A stretch of 64,000 nucleotides of DNA from Oidiodendron maius Zn (GCA_000827325.1 KN832890.1:712439-776438), one strand, 5' to 3'; shown: positions 1-11,946, numbered from the stretch's first letter. The notes: generated by a model from the letters alone, not told the origin. Translations and numbers: made by a program.

Positions 1-3000
1 GAGGCCAGAGTATCTGGCCAACCTGGCTCACACCCTCTCCGGGGCGCGGTCCCGTCTCTCGTGGAGGGCCACCTGTGTCGCAGACAGCGCGCCAGAACTC
101 CGCGACTACCTCACCACTCGTCCGGGCGAGGGCGCCTCCCGGGACGCCAGCTCGAGCACTAGCCCGAAGCGCATCGGCTTCGTCTTCACTGGTCAGGGCG
201 CCCAGTGGGCACGCATGGGCGTCGAGATGCTAGACCGCCCCGTCTTTGGAGCCTCAGTCGCCAAGTCTGCCCAGTTCCTCCGCGACATGGGCTGCACTTG
301 GGACCCCGTCGCCGAGCTGCTCAAGAGCCAAGAAGACGGCTCCCGCCTCAGCCAACCCGAAATCAGCCAACCCATCTGCTCAGTGCTCCAAATCGCCCTG
401 GTCGACGAACTGCGGGCGTGGGGTGTGACACCGTCCCGGGTGGTCGGGCACTCGAGCGGCGAGATCGCCGCGGCCTACAGCATCGGCGCCTTGAGCCACC
501 GGGACGCCATCGCGGCCGCCTACTTCCGGGGCGTGGCCGCGACCAAGCTGCGCACTGAGGCGCCGGGCCTCAAGCTCGGCATGATGGCCGTGGGCTGCTC
601 GCGCGAGGAGGCCGATGCCCTAATTGTCCAGTCCAAGCTCAACACCGGCGGCAAGGCCACGGTTGCCTGCGTTAACTCGCCATCGAGCGTGACGCTGTCG
701 GGCCAAGTCGACTCGCTCGAGCAACTGAGGGCCGTGCTGGACGAGCGCAAGGTGTTTGCGCGGCGGCTCAAGGTCGAGATGGCCTACCACAGCACTCACA
801 TGAACAGGGTCATGGATCACTATCTCTCGACCATTGCCGACATTGAGCCCCTGCCGGCATATGAGGACCAGGGCACAATGGTATCAAGTGTTACAGGCTT
901 TGAGATCAGCCCCGAGGCTCTGGGACCTTACTACTGGGTGCGTAACCTGGTCTCGCCAGTGCTGTTTTCAGACGCTGTCAAGGAGCTTGTCTCCCCAGAT
1001 GACGGCGATGGCAACACTGTCGACCTCCTGATTGAGGTCGGTCCTCACAGTGCCCTTGGTGGACCTGTCGAGCAGATCCTGAGCCACCACGGCATTGAAG
1101 AGATTGGCTACGAGTCGGTGCTCACTCGCGGCAAGGACGCGCTCAAGACGAGCCTGCAGCTTGCATCCAAGCTGTTCCTCGCCGGTGTCCCGCTGAGCCT
1201 CGCCCAAGTCAATGGCGACCTGCACGCGCGCCAGCTGACCGATCTGCCCCCGTACCAATGGAACCATTCCAAAGCCTTCCGCCACGAGACGCGCATCCAG
1301 CGGGAGCTCATGACTCGCCGGTTCCCCAACAAGAGTCTCCTCGGTACGCACAACGCCATGATGGACGAGACTCAGCACGTGTGGCGCAACTTCATCCGGT
1401 TGAACGACGAGCCCTGGATCCGTGGCCACACGATCGGCAGCACGGTGCTTCTACCCGCTGCAGGCATGGTCAGCATGGCGCTCGGAGCGGCGCAGCAGCT
1501 GGCCGAGCCTGAGAAGACGCTGCGCGCGCTGCGGCTGCGCGAGGTCTCCTTCTTTGCCGCTATGGCGCTGCCAGAGGAGTCGGCGACTGAGGTCATCACC
1601 ACGCTGCGGCCGCACCTTGTGGCTACGTCGGGCTCGACGTCGGCCACTTGGTGGGAGTTTACGATTTCGTCATGCGTAGGCGTTGACCAGCTGCGCGACA
1701 ACTGCCGCGGCCTGATTGCCATCGAGTACAAGGAGTCGACGAGCGCGCAGATGGCCCACGAGAATGCCGAGCTCGAGGCTGCCCGGATCGCTGACTTCCA
1801 CCGCATCGTTAAGGAAAGCCCCGAAACGCTATCCAAGGCGGACTTTTACGCTCAGTGCGCCAAGATCTCGTGGAACTACGGCGAGCTCTTCCAGGGCATC
1901 GAAAAGGTCCACCTCGGCGACGGCCAGACGGCATACGACGTCAAGCTTGTCGACATTGGCGAGACATACAGCCGAGGACTGGAACGCCCGTTCCTGATCC
2001 ACGGGGCTGCCCTAGACGCCATCATCCACGGCGCGCTGGGAGGCACCTACAGGAACAACAGCTTTCAGCAGGACAAGCCGCTGCTGCCCACCTATATCGG
2101 CGAGCTCGAGATATCGTTAGACATCCCCGACGACGTCGGCTACGTCCTGCCTACCTCGTGCGTGTCTAAGAAGCTCGGCTTTAACGCGCTCTCTGCAAAC
2201 ATTGTCTCGTTCGACGACGCGGTGTCCAGGACCTTCCTGTCCATGACCGACTTTCGGCTTACGGAGCTGGGAAACGATGACAAACAGGACGACGACAACA
2301 TTGAGGTCGACCCGGCCGAGATCGCCTCCGAGATCCGCTGGAACTATGCACTCGAGGTCATTAAGCCTGACGAGCTTGCCAAGGTTGTTTCTGCTGTTAA
2401 CCAAGAAGACAGGGCTCTTGAGGTGCGTGGCTTTTGTTTATGTTGTCTTTCGTTTACCTTTCCCCTTTCATTTAAGATATCGTTAATATATATATATAAC
2501 TGCTAACGTGTGCTCCAGCTTCTTCACTTGCTCATCCACGATAACCCCGCGGCAACTGTCATTGAACTTGTCTTGGACAACGAGGCGCTTACGCGTGCAA
2601 CCGTGCCACGACTGCCCAAGGGTACCATTCTGCCAAGCCGGGTTAAGTATGCTGTAGCTGCAGGCATCAACGCGGATCTGGATAAGTCTTCCTTGTTTGG
2701 GGACACATTCTCGTTGGGCGGTGTTGACGAACCATTGCCCACTGACATCACCGCGGCGGATTTGCTGGTGGTTCCCCAGTCTGTTGGCGCTCTCGAGGAC
2801 TTGGACAAACTTTTGGCTCGCCTGGCTGGTCTCGGCAAGCCTAATGCAGCCGCCATCCTCGCCGTCGACAGCAAAGCCGCACCTGCATTGGAATCCAAGG
2901 GATTCCGCCGCGTGTTTGGCGTTGATGGCGCTGCGCTGTATAAGCAGCAGCTTGAGCATACCAACGGCGTGAATGGCGTGAACGGCGTGGCTCCAAGCAT

Positions 3001-5798
3001 GCGCGAGTTTGTTATCATTGAGCCGTCTGCCCCCTCGAGCGCTGTCAAGTCCTTTTCTAGCGCCCTGCAGAAGGCCTTCGGAGAGGAATGCCACAAGTCA
3101 GTTGCCACGGCATGGGCGGACCTCAGCATCCAAGGCGCCGACGAGGCCGAGGGCAAGACATTCATCTCTCTCGTGGAACTGGAGACGCCGCTACTGGACA
3201 ACCTCTCCGAGCCCGACTTTGACAAGGTCAAGAAGCTGGTCTCGAACTGCGAGCGCCTTCTCTGGGTCACCGGCGGCCACAGTCCGTCCATGGCCGTCGT
3301 CGACGGCCTTTCGCGGACAGCGAGGAACGAGAACGCTAGCCTCAAGTTCCAGGTCCTGCACCTCCTTAGCAACCTGGACACGGCGCTGCGACACGGGCCG
3401 TCCCTCGCTGTCCGCCTCGCCACGTCAAGCACCAAGGACGACGAGTTCCGCGAGCGGGACGGCCTGCTTAAAGTCAGCCGCTTTTTCAATAGCGTCGCAG
3501 GCAACGAGGCGGTGCGCTACTGCCTCGAGGATTCCGTTCGCGTCCAGACCCTGAAAGACAACGACACACCCGAAGCCCTCAGGCTCACGATCGGGAAGCC
3601 CGGTCTGCTGGACTCGTTGGCTTTTATTCACGACGAGCGCTTTGATGCCCCACTTGGGGAGATGGAAATCGAGGTCGATGTCAGGGCAACAGGCGTCAAG
3701 TAAGTCCACTGTCCGCCGACAGACTCCCCTAGAGAGAAACGCTAACACCTGGTGCAGCTTCAAAGACGTCATGGCGTCCATGGGCCTAGTTGAAGTGTCG
3801 CTCATCGGCCACGAAGCGAGCGGTACTGTCGTCGCCATGGGCAGCAAGGCCACTGAACGGTTCGAGCTCGGGGACCGCGTCGTTGTGTCTGGAGAGGGAA
3901 TGCACGCAACCAGGCTTCGAAGCGACCACCGTCTGGCCATGAAGATACCCGATTCCATGTCCTTCGAGGAGGCAGCCGTCTTGCCGACGGTGCATGCAAC
4001 CGCCTATCACGCCCTCGTCAACGTCGCCAAACTCCGCCCGGGCCAGTCAGTCCTGATCCACGCAGCAGCTGGCGGAGTCGGGCAAGCGGCGCTGCAGCTG
4101 GCCAAGTACCTGGGGCTCGTTGCGTACGTGACAGTTGGCAGTGAGGACAAGCGCGATCTAGTTATGGACAAGTACGGCGTGCCCGCGGCACACATCTTCA
4201 ACTCGCGCGATGCCAGTTTTGTTAAGGCCGTCAAGCGCGTCACGGGCGGGCGCGGCGTCGACTGCGTGCTGAACTCACTGTCGGGAGAGCTCCTGCGTGC
4301 ATCGTGGGAATGTGTCGCTATGTTTGGTACCTTTGTCGAGATCGGCCTGCGTGATATTACCAACAATATGCGCCTTGACATGCGACCCTTTATCAAGTGC
4401 ACCACTTTCGCCTTCATCAACTTGACCAACTTTTTTGACGACCACAAGGATATCGCCAGCCAGATCCTGCAGGACACGTTCGACCTCGTGCACAAAGGTG
4501 TTCTGTACGCGCCAAGCCCCCTGACAGCGTATCCTGTCGGCGAGATCGAGACAGCCTTCCGCACCATGCAGCGCGGCAAGCATCGTGGCAAGCTGGCCCT
4601 GTCGTACCCCGAGGGTGCCCAGGCCAAGGTGTACCGCCGCGCCAAGGATGCTCTCAAGCTCGACCCCAGCGCCACCTATCTCATCGTCGGCGGACTGGGC
4701 GGGCTGGGCCGCAGTCTCGCGCGCGAGTTCGTCGCGTGCGGGGCGCAGAATATCGCCTTCCTGTCTCGGTCGGGCGCTGCGAGCACTGAGGCTCGCCTTG
4801 TTATTGAGGAGCTCTCAGCGCGTGGTGCCAAGGTTAAGGCCTACCGCGCTGACGTTGCCGATGAGACGTCGTTCCTCGCAGCCATGGATCAGTGCTCAAG
4901 CGAGCTGCCGCCCATCCGGGGCGTCGTGCAGATGGCCATGGTGCTGCGTGACAGCGTGCTCGAGAATATGTCGTACGCCGACTGGACGGTTCCCCTGCGG
5001 CCCAAGGTGCAGGGCACATGGAACCTGCACCGTTTCTTCGATCAATCGCGACCGCTCGACTTCTTCATCGCCTGCTCGTCCGTGTCGGGCGTGTGCGGCA
5101 ACGCCGGCCAGGCGCAGTACGCCGCCGGTAACACATACCAGGACGCACTGGCGCAGCACCGGCGAGTTCGGGGACTCAAGGCTGTGGCCGTCAACCTAGG
5201 CATCATGCGTGACGTCGGCGCCATTGCTGAAACGGCCGGCGTCGGCAACAATCTGTCGCAGTGGGAGGACGTTATTGGAATCCGCGAGCCGGCCTTCCAC
5301 GCCCTCATCAAGAGCCTGATCATCCGCCAGCGCGACGGCGACGTATGCCCCGCCCAAGTGTGCACCGGCCTGGGCTCCGCCGACCTTATCACCGCCCACG
5401 GCCTGGCTCTGCCGTACTACTTTGCCGACCCACGCCTAGGGCCGCTGGCCGTAACAAGCGTCGCTACTCAGGCATCGACAGGTGATCAAGGCGCCACCGC
5501 GTCGCTCCCATCGCGCCTCGCCGAGGCCAGCGGCCCTGAGCAGGCCGGCGTGGTCATCCTAGATGCCTTGGCGCACAAGATTGCCGACATGCTACAGATT
5601 CCGGCATCAGAGGTTGACTCGAGCCGGCCCATGTACCGCTATGGTGTCGACTCGCTCGTTGCGCTCGAGGTGAGGAACTGGATCACGAGGGAGCTCAAGG
5701 CGAACATTGCCCTGTTGGAGATCCTGGCCGCCGTGCCGATGGCGGCGTTAGCTGTTAAAATTGCTGAGAAGAGCAAGTTGGTTGTGGGCTCAGAATGA
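1..5798 (+). CDS. Highly reducing type I polyketide synthase, 3' portion (AT-DH-psiMT-ER-KR-ACP)
   Basis: The window opens inside this gene; the frame is open from base 2 and begins in the KS-AT linker. Introns: 2423-2518 and 3700-3757, both with CTAAC branch sites. Domains in order: acyltransferase (FTGQGAQWARMG; GHSSGE nucleophile near base 452); dehydratase (His near 1427, Asp in ALDAIIH near 2014); a shrunken methyltransferase-like stretch (about 2340-2960) lacking a normal SAM-binding glycine motif; enoylreductase (HAAAGGVGQAALQLA); ketoreductase (GGLGGLGRS, catalytic Tyr near 5118); and a C-terminal acyl carrier domain with GVDSL (phosphopantetheine Ser at 5652). There is no thioesterase or reductase after the ACP, usual for fungal HR-PKS whose product is released by a partner enzyme. 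It should build a largely reduced, probably unmethylated chain in the cytosol. The KS lies outside the window. Product unknown. Confidence 0.96.
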
Positions 5799-6672
5799 AA
5801 TGATGAAAAGTCGGGATGCGGGACTGTTTGGCGTTTGACTATATAGACTTGGATTATCTACCTAGGAACTTATTTCACTTTTGGCAAGACAATAGACTAT
5901 TGAGAACTCTGCAGAATGGTTATAAAACGGTGCAAGTGAGGCAATTCTGGTATTTTCTGCTGCCATGCTAAGCGCTCTACTAAGACAAAGGCGCATCGTG
6001 GCAAAGGGGACCAAAGTTCATTCAAGACTCTGAAGATAGTTCATTGCTATCTTATCTTCGGCCTTGATGGGGTGGCAAGCAGTACTATTTATTCGCTGAT
6101 ATATGCTGACCGCAGATGCCAGGTGACTGAATGGAGGGCCACATGTAGATCACTGGTTATTGCGTGGTTCAAGTTTGAGAGCATAATAGCGAGCTGATGA
6201 AAAGGAGGGGGGTTGGGTCACGTGGTATTTTGTTAAGCGAAGGGGTAAATGTCTTGTCATATGCGTCGTTAAACATCTGTAGGCGACTTCGAAATTACCC
6301 ATTAAATATGTTATGGGCGATTTGACGGACCAAGAGCAACCTGGTTGACTAGGGCCGTGACAATATATATAACCTAGGCTCCAGTAGCTTCCTGCTATAA
6401 CACTTATAGACGTATTAAACAGGGTCACACACTGTCTTAACACATTTGATAGTACCAAAATTCAATGTCACAGCTTTACATTTAGTGTAACATTAATGAC
6501 GACATTAACACCAAACATGGCTTAATTACATGTGAACATCTTTGTAGTCATTCTATCACATCTTTCTATAAAACATTACTAAAACTTGCAACATGCCCTC
6601 TAACAGAGCTTAACCTAATTCTGCATCATAATGCGCTAACAAGTTGGTAATATGTAACATGATCGCAACTCC
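5799..6672. other. Convergent intergenic region, no gene seen
   Basis: This stretch separates the 3' ends of the PKS and the laccase, which converge. It is AT-rich with only short chance reading frames and no recognised domain. It should carry both genes' 3' untranslated regions and terminators. Confidence 0.6.
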
Positions 6673-8619
6673 CTAAATACCCGAGTCGTCCTGCACGAAG
6701 GGCGCATTCGGCGCCCATTTATCCCACGCCTCGCAAACCGGCATATAGGCCTCTGCCCAGTCGCTCGTTGCCCCACTTCCGGCAATCAGTGCCGGCGACT
6801 CTAGGACCGATGCCGCAAAACCCTGGCTACTATGCCAGGCAATGTGGCAGTGCACGGCCCAAAGCCCTGGGTTATCGAGTGCCCACGCGATGACGAGATG
6901 GCCGTTCGGCGGCATCGTGGCCACATCGCGGCGCGGTGGATTCGTGAACTGCCAGCCGTCGGTCGTCCCATTCCACTGGTCGTAAGAAGCCGCGAGCACG
7001 AGGAAGTCGTGGCCGTGGAGATGGATGGGGTGGGAGATGCTGTGTAGCGAGGGTGGTTAGCATGTGATGTCGGACGTGGCATATTGAGCATGTGCACTTA
7101 CTCTGCGACAGGTGTCTGGTCATCAATGACGAGGACGGCCCATTCGGTCTCGCTGCTCTGGGTTTTGGTGCTAGCGTTTGAAACCTAGTACTTTGCATCA
7201 GTCTTCCGGCCATTAGATTCAACACGAGCGGAATGCACTCACCCCAACCTGGAAAACGTTGTCCGACGCCGGAATAGCCGCCAAGTTCCCAGATCTGACA
7301 TCTCCCAGCGCCGGATTCGACCAATTCGTCCACATAAACGATCCGTTGCTGATCGACCATCTGAGGTACTTGCCGAGGTAGAATTCTCCCGTCTCATCCT
7401 CGAGCTGGATGCCCCCATTCATATTCGTCAGGTTAACTGGCACCCACGGCACCAAGCTCGCGGCCGGCTCGTCCACGCACTCGTTAGTCTGGACCACGGT
7501 ACTCACGCTCTTAGGGGTCTTGGTGCTATTCTTATTGTATCTAACAATACCCGTGATATTATCAGGGGCACCATTGGGAATGCAAGCGCTGACGAACCCA
7601 CCGCGCAGCCAGTAGTCGCCCGGCGCCGCATTCGCCTCGACAATGACATCGTACCGCTGTCCCATGTTGACCAGTACGCTGTCCGTCTCGTATGGCACAA
7701 TCGGCACGAAGTCGGTCTGTATTACGGTCAGGTTGTGCCCGTCAATGCTGAACTGGAACCACGCCTCGGTGGCGATGTTGATGACTCGCAGGCGGTACTT
7801 CTTACCTGCCTCAAAGACAAGTTGGTACTTCTTACCCCCGCTGACGCAGTTCGGATCCTTCACCGTCGCATTGGTCGCTGTGCAATTCCCCGTGTTCATG
7901 CCATTGATTAGACCGGTGCCTGCAGACACAACGGCGAAATTGGCAGTAGTGGCCCAGATATCGTACGCTGTCTGGTGGTCCCAGTCTGTTAGGAAGACGG
8001 TCCCAAGGTCCTCGTCATAGTTGGCCGTCGCCGGGCCGTTGATGATTATGGGTCCATACAGCCCCATGCTGTACTGCAGACTGAAGTGGCTATGGTAGAG
8101 CGAGGTGCCGTACTGGCTGGCGTGGAACTTGTACGTCATACTTGTTCCAGGGGCTATGGGGCATTGGGAGACGCCCGGGACACCGTCGTACTCGGTGTTG
8201 TTAAGCTGGCGGACGCCATGCCAATGGATAGCCGTGCCATTGGTAGTGATGTGGTTGGTCACGTGGACGACAACATCGTCTCCCCAGTTGGCTGTGATTG
8301 CTGGACCGGGCATTGTCCCGTTGGCAGTCATGCATTTACGCCTGTACCCGTCTGGCGCACAGTCAATCTCTTGGAGAGTGAGCCAGTACTCGACTGTGCG
8401 GCCCGTGTGGAAGACGGTGTCATAGTAGTTGGTGTTGATGTCGTACTCGCCCCAGCATTCGCGGGACGTCTGGGTGTTCTGGCATCCACGGGCCACGATG
8501 CTGGTATCGCGGATCGAAAGAGCAGAGGATCCGCTGGCTGAGCTGGTGGTATCAAGGGTCGAGAGGGCCGAGGCTCCTGCTGCGGCGAGGGCCAGTAGAG
8601 GAATGAAAGAGAGTGTCAT
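6673..8619 (-). CDS. Secreted laccase / multicopper oxidase
   Basis: Three exons, 8619-7243, 7184-7102 and 7039-6673, give 608 aa; introns are 58 and 62 nt. The ATG at 8619 is preferred over an upstream in-frame ATG because it starts directly at a signal peptide (MTLSFIPLLALAAAGASA). All four copper-binding signatures are visible: HWHG, YHSHF, HPIHLHGHDF and HCHIAWH, so type 1 and type 2/3 copper sites look complete. Laccases oxidise phenols by one-electron transfer and reduce oxygen to water outside the cell; in metabolite clusters they can couple phenolic intermediates. The protein ends exactly at DSGI, the position where many ascomycete laccases are cut to give the mature C-terminal plug. 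It converges on the PKS; a joint role is inference, since an HR-PKS product would need aromatic or phenolic character to be a substrate. Confidence 0.93.
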
Positions 8620-8836
8620 GGTTACGAATAGGGAGTGACTTTCGGGTGGGACAAAGTGAGCGTTCGAGAGAGCCCGCAGCTGGCTGGTGATTGATAGAGC
8701 CAAGAACAGGATGAGAATTTGGACATCATGGTATCTTTTAAGTATCACGGAATGTTGCCGGACGTGTCCCCGAGCAGTAGTCTGCTATGCCATTTCCCCT
8801 TCATTCCCGACCTCATAGGGCTCGTAAGCCTTTGCT

Positions 8837-9103
8837 TTAAGCGGCTTTTGCTTTAGGTATCACCGAAGGTCCAGCTGGATAGGAGCGGTGCGAGGACGGG
8901 GCAGCAGCATAGCGCCTAGTGCTTTGGCGCGGGCACTGACAGTGTTGCGATCCTGACCGACGCAGGAGACCGGAGGCAAAGCCATTCTGACCCGCGAGCT
9001 GGGGGCGGGTAAACCGAACCCGAGGGCGTGAGAGGGGCGCAGAGTTGACGATGCGGCCCAGGCCCTTGGACGAGGTAAGCTGGCTAGGCCGTGGGGTGGC
9101 CAT
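8837..9103 (-). other. Short reading frame resembling a mitochondrial presequence; possible gene remnant
   Basis: From an ATG at 9103 a frame of about 88 residues is rich in Arg, Ser, Pro and Ala and poor in acidic residues, as in a mitochondrial targeting sequence. It then stops, but a neighbouring frame continues with a more acidic peptide ending in GNEGEMA. The pogo-class element at 9135 inserted 30 bp upstream of this ATG. It could be the 5' remnant of a nuclear gene for a mitochondrial protein, or chance. No domain is recognised. Confidence 0.2.
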
Positions 9104-9134
9104 TTTGATGGGCGTGTGCGCGGTCTCCTGGGTA

Positions 9135-9222
9135 ATCGTTCGGTTACATAACCTCACCCACTTAGCTTAGCTAAGTGGGTGAGGGAGCGCAATATGTCAA
9201 AAACACCAATATGTCAATTTTT
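9135..9222 (+). repeat. Left terminal inverted repeat of the 9-11 kb transposon
   Basis: 88 bp matching the reverse complement of 10999-11086. Bases 9152-9184 form a perfect hairpin (15-bp stem, 3-nt loop). The motif CAATATGTCAA occurs twice (near 9190 and 9207) and is a likely transposase-binding site. Confidence 0.93.
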
Positions 9223-9249
9223 ACCCCACTCTCATCACTCAACGCAACC

Positions 9250-10938
9250 ATGCCACGCACCACCACCGAAATCGAGGCTAGGATTAATGCTGCCTCTGCA
9301 GCAATGGATGCTAATCCCTTGCTAAAAGCATCAGTAGCAGCGCGCCAGTTTTCAGTGCCATATCGCACTCTAGTTCGGCGCCGAGCTGGCATGCCACCTA
9401 GTAATAGTCGAGGGGGGCATAATAAGAAGCTGAATTCAGTGCAGGATACGGCTTTACGAGACTATATATTCATGCTTTACAGCTGTAGGACTCCAGCTAA
9501 TACTGAAGCAGTCCTCTTAGCTGCTAATCGGCTGCTTTATTACGCAACCGGTGACCCTGGACAGTCGGTATCGATATGCTGGACTAAGGCCTGGATTAAA
9601 CGCCAATCTAATTATATAAAAGGCTTAAAATCCAAGTCATTATCTGCTAAGCGCTTAGCTTCGCATATAGTAGAGGATATCGAGGGCTATTTTAAGGCCT
9701 TTAAGAAGTGTAAAGACTACTGGGGGATCCAGGACAAGGATATATATAATTTTGACGAGACTGGCTTTCAAATCGGGGTCTCCTCAGGTGAAATGGTCCT
9801 AGTTCCAAAGGATATACTAGCCGTATATACGGCAGACCCTGAAAATAAAGAGCTTATTACCTCGGTTGAGACTATTAATTATGGGGGTCGGAAGGTGCCC
9901 CCTATAATTATATTTGCTGGGGCTTACCACTTACGTCGATATTTTAAGAATAACCTAGATGGTGATATTTTATTCGCACGATCAAGCTCTGGCTACTCAA
10001 ATGATAAGCTAGGGCTTAAATACCTTGAACACTTTAATCGATATACTCAATCAAAGAGTATTGGTCAATACCGGATGTTAATATTCGACGGCCATGGGAG
10101 TCACCTTACTCAAGAGTTCCTAGACTTCTGCTGGCAGCACCATATTCGGCCTTTTCAGCTACCTGCTCACACTACGCACCTCTTACAGCCTCTAGATGTT
10201 GGGGTATTTCAGAGCTTAAAACATAACTTTAAGAAGGAGGTTCGGAAGCAGGTCTTTATGGGTGCTAAGGAAATATCACGTACTGATTTCTTTGCCTTTT
10301 TTCAACGGTTCCATGATAAAACCTTCAAAAATCCACGGATTCATAAGAGCGCTTTCCGGAAAACAGGCTTAATTCCACTTGATCCACAGCAAGTCCTCTT
10401 GAAATTAAAGGAGTATCAGGCTCTTCAGCGCCCGAAAACACCACCACTACTTATTCAAAGGTCCTCACCTCTACTCCCCTCTTCTTCACCTGGATTTATA
10501 ACGCCACCACCACCTGACTGGGCTCAATTTCCAACCCCTTTGACTATAAGGACCCGGAAGCTAGGGGTTGAATATATTAAGCAGCGGCACTATGATTCCC
10601 TAGAACAGGGAACGCCGATTACACCCTCTGTAATACGTGTGGCTGAAAAGGTTGAGAAGGCTTCAGAGTCCTCAATGCTAGCCGGGGCCCTTTCAAAGCA
10701 TCGTTTACAGGATATGGCTATTGCAGAGGCTGCCCGTAAGAAGAGGAAAGAAGAGAGTGGTAAAGTAGTTCAAAAGTATGGTGAAATAAGGGTTTATCAG
10801 GCCCGTATACAGATTCAAGCAGAGGAGGAGGATGAAAAGGAGGTGGTTAATATACGCCTTAAGAAGAAGGAAAAGGTTTGGCGTAAGAATTATATAGAGG
10901 TTATGAAAGAGCTAAGGGAGAGCTTTATAATAATATAA
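9250..10938 (+). CDS. Pogo/Fot1-type transposase (DDE superfamily, DD35D)
   Basis: 562 aa, no introns. The ATG at 9250 is preferred over an in-frame ATG at 9175 that lies inside the terminal repeat. Layout: an N-terminal psq/CENP-B-type helix-turn-helix region (residues about 1-60 and a second binding domain to about 140), then the catalytic core with three acidic residues: Asp169 (YNFDETGF), Asp280 (LIFDGHGSH) and Asp316 (LLQPLDVGVF). The last two are 35 residues apart, typical of pogo/Fot1 elements. The C-terminal third is Lys/Glu-rich and probably helical. The protein cuts and pastes its own element at TA sites. All catalytic residues are present and no stop interrupts the frame. Confidence 0.95.
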   Translation: MPRTTTEIEARINAASAAMDANPLLKASVAARQFSVPYRTLVRRRAGMPPSNSRGGHNKKLNSVQDTALRDYIFMLYSCRTPANTEAVLLAANRLLYYATGDPGQSVSICWTKAWIKRQSNYIKGLKSKSLSAKRLASHIVEDIEGYFKAFKKCKDYWGIQDKDIYNFDETGFQIGVSSGEMVLVPKDILAVYTADPENKELITSVETINYGGRKVPPIIIFAGAYHLRRYFKNNLDGDILFARSSSGYSNDKLGLKYLEHFNRYTQSKSIGQYRMLIFDGHGSHLTQEFLDFCWQHHIRPFQLPAHTTHLLQPLDVGVFQSLKHNFKKEVRKQVFMGAKEISRTDFFAFFQRFHDKTFKNPRIHKSAFRKTGLIPLDPQQVLLKLKEYQALQRPKTPPLLIQRSSPLLPSSSPGFITPPPPDWAQFPTPLTIRTRKLGVEYIKQRHYDSLEQGTPITPSVIRVAEKVEKASESSMLAGALSKHRLQDMAIAEAARKKRKEESGKVVQKYGEIRVYQARIQIQAEEEDEKEVVNIRLKKKEKVWRKNYIEVMKELRESFIII

Positions 10939-10998
10939 TATAAGGGTATTATAATGGTTGGTGGTGGCGTATTAGGTTATTTAGCTGGATTCAGGGTA

Positions 10999-11086
10999 AA
11001 AAATTGACATATTGGTGTTTTTGACATATTGCGCTCCCTCACCCACTTAGCTAAGCTAAGTGGGTGAGGTTATGTAACCGAACGAT
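10999..11086 (-). repeat. Right terminal inverted repeat of the 9-11 kb transposon
   Basis: Mirror of the left terminal repeat, with the same hairpin and paired 11-bp motif. The two arms diverge only inward, where one T-run is 5 and the other 6 bases. The outer end is followed by the TA target copy at 11087-11088. Confidence 0.93.
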
Positions 11087-11946
11087 TATTTAAGGGATCC
11101 CATCCTGATGACCGTCTATGCAACACCTGAATGTCTCATCAATATCGCTGTCTTAATTCCAACATGGACAGGTTCAGGCCTTGGGAAGGAATTGAGATAA
11201 GGGACGGCTCGGGAAGGAGTTGATATTCTGGACGGGTCGGGAAGGCTTTTGATGTTGGAGACGGCTCGGGGATTGTTGCGTAAATACGCTCGCTAGTCTA
11301 GCCTTCAGCCGTTCAGCCGTTCCTGAGATGACGTTCATTAACGTAGTCCATAGTAAGCGGTCCCGAATCCCTACCTTTTGCCCTTTATTTTACGAGGTGC
11401 AATTTTGTCTGTGGTCTAACCGTACAGAGTAAAACGGTTGAAGAGTTAATGGTCGACAGCATGATGTGGGATGGCCTCGCTAGTAGGCCACCTGAAGTTC
11501 GAAGTAACAAAAAGTATATTTGACCTGGAAAATAAGAAGAGAACTGAATGCTACCCTCCTCTGAAATGGGGGGCTGATCCTTTATATACATCAATAGCCG
11601 CTAATATAGTCTCAAATTTGAGCTACGCAATAACCAGTGACCTCTCTGTGATCTTCCAAATGTCTCAAACAGGGGCCGTATCATACTCGCGCTTCAGGCC
11701 AACAGGGCAATTTTTTATTACTCTCTCCTTATCTTTTATACCTCTTAAATTACTTAATAACTTAATAGCCTCTTCAAAGTAGAGAGGTAGTTCTAATGAG
11801 GTAATGAGAAGCTTAGAGATTCAAGCGCAATTGATCCGCTTCGAGCTTCTTTCAGTTAGTTAGTTTCACTTTAAAACTGGTTGGTGATTACCTCGATACA
11901 ATTGCAACTGTTCTATTTATGAAATCTCCATAGCTAATTCTATTCT
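11087..11946. other. Intergenic region with a short degenerate repeat
   Basis: No gene recognised. About 11175-11275 holds three imperfect copies of a roughly 32-bp unit of the form 'ggacgg(c/g)tcggga(a)gg...ttgat'. The rest is AT-rich sequence leading to the 3' end of the NmrA-type gene. Confidence 0.4.

Larger units (their letters stand above)
9135..11086 (+). mobile_element. Intact Fot1/pogo-class DNA transposon
   Basis: A 1952-bp element with 88-bp terminal inverted repeats that match perfectly, flanked by a TA target duplication (9133-9134 and 11087-11088). It encodes one uninterrupted transposase (9250-10938). Perfect ends, an intact DD35D transposase and no stop codons mean it is young and may still be mobile, in contrast to the decayed relatives at 33.6 and 37.0 kb. 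Each terminal repeat contains a perfect internal hairpin and a tandem pair of an 11-bp motif. It sits between the laccase promoter side and an NmrA reductase gene. Confidence 0.95.

Noticed and set aside
9175-9249. Longer transposase start at 9175
   Set aside because: This ATG lies within the terminal inverted repeat and adds 25 residues without family similarity; the ATG at 9250 fits better.
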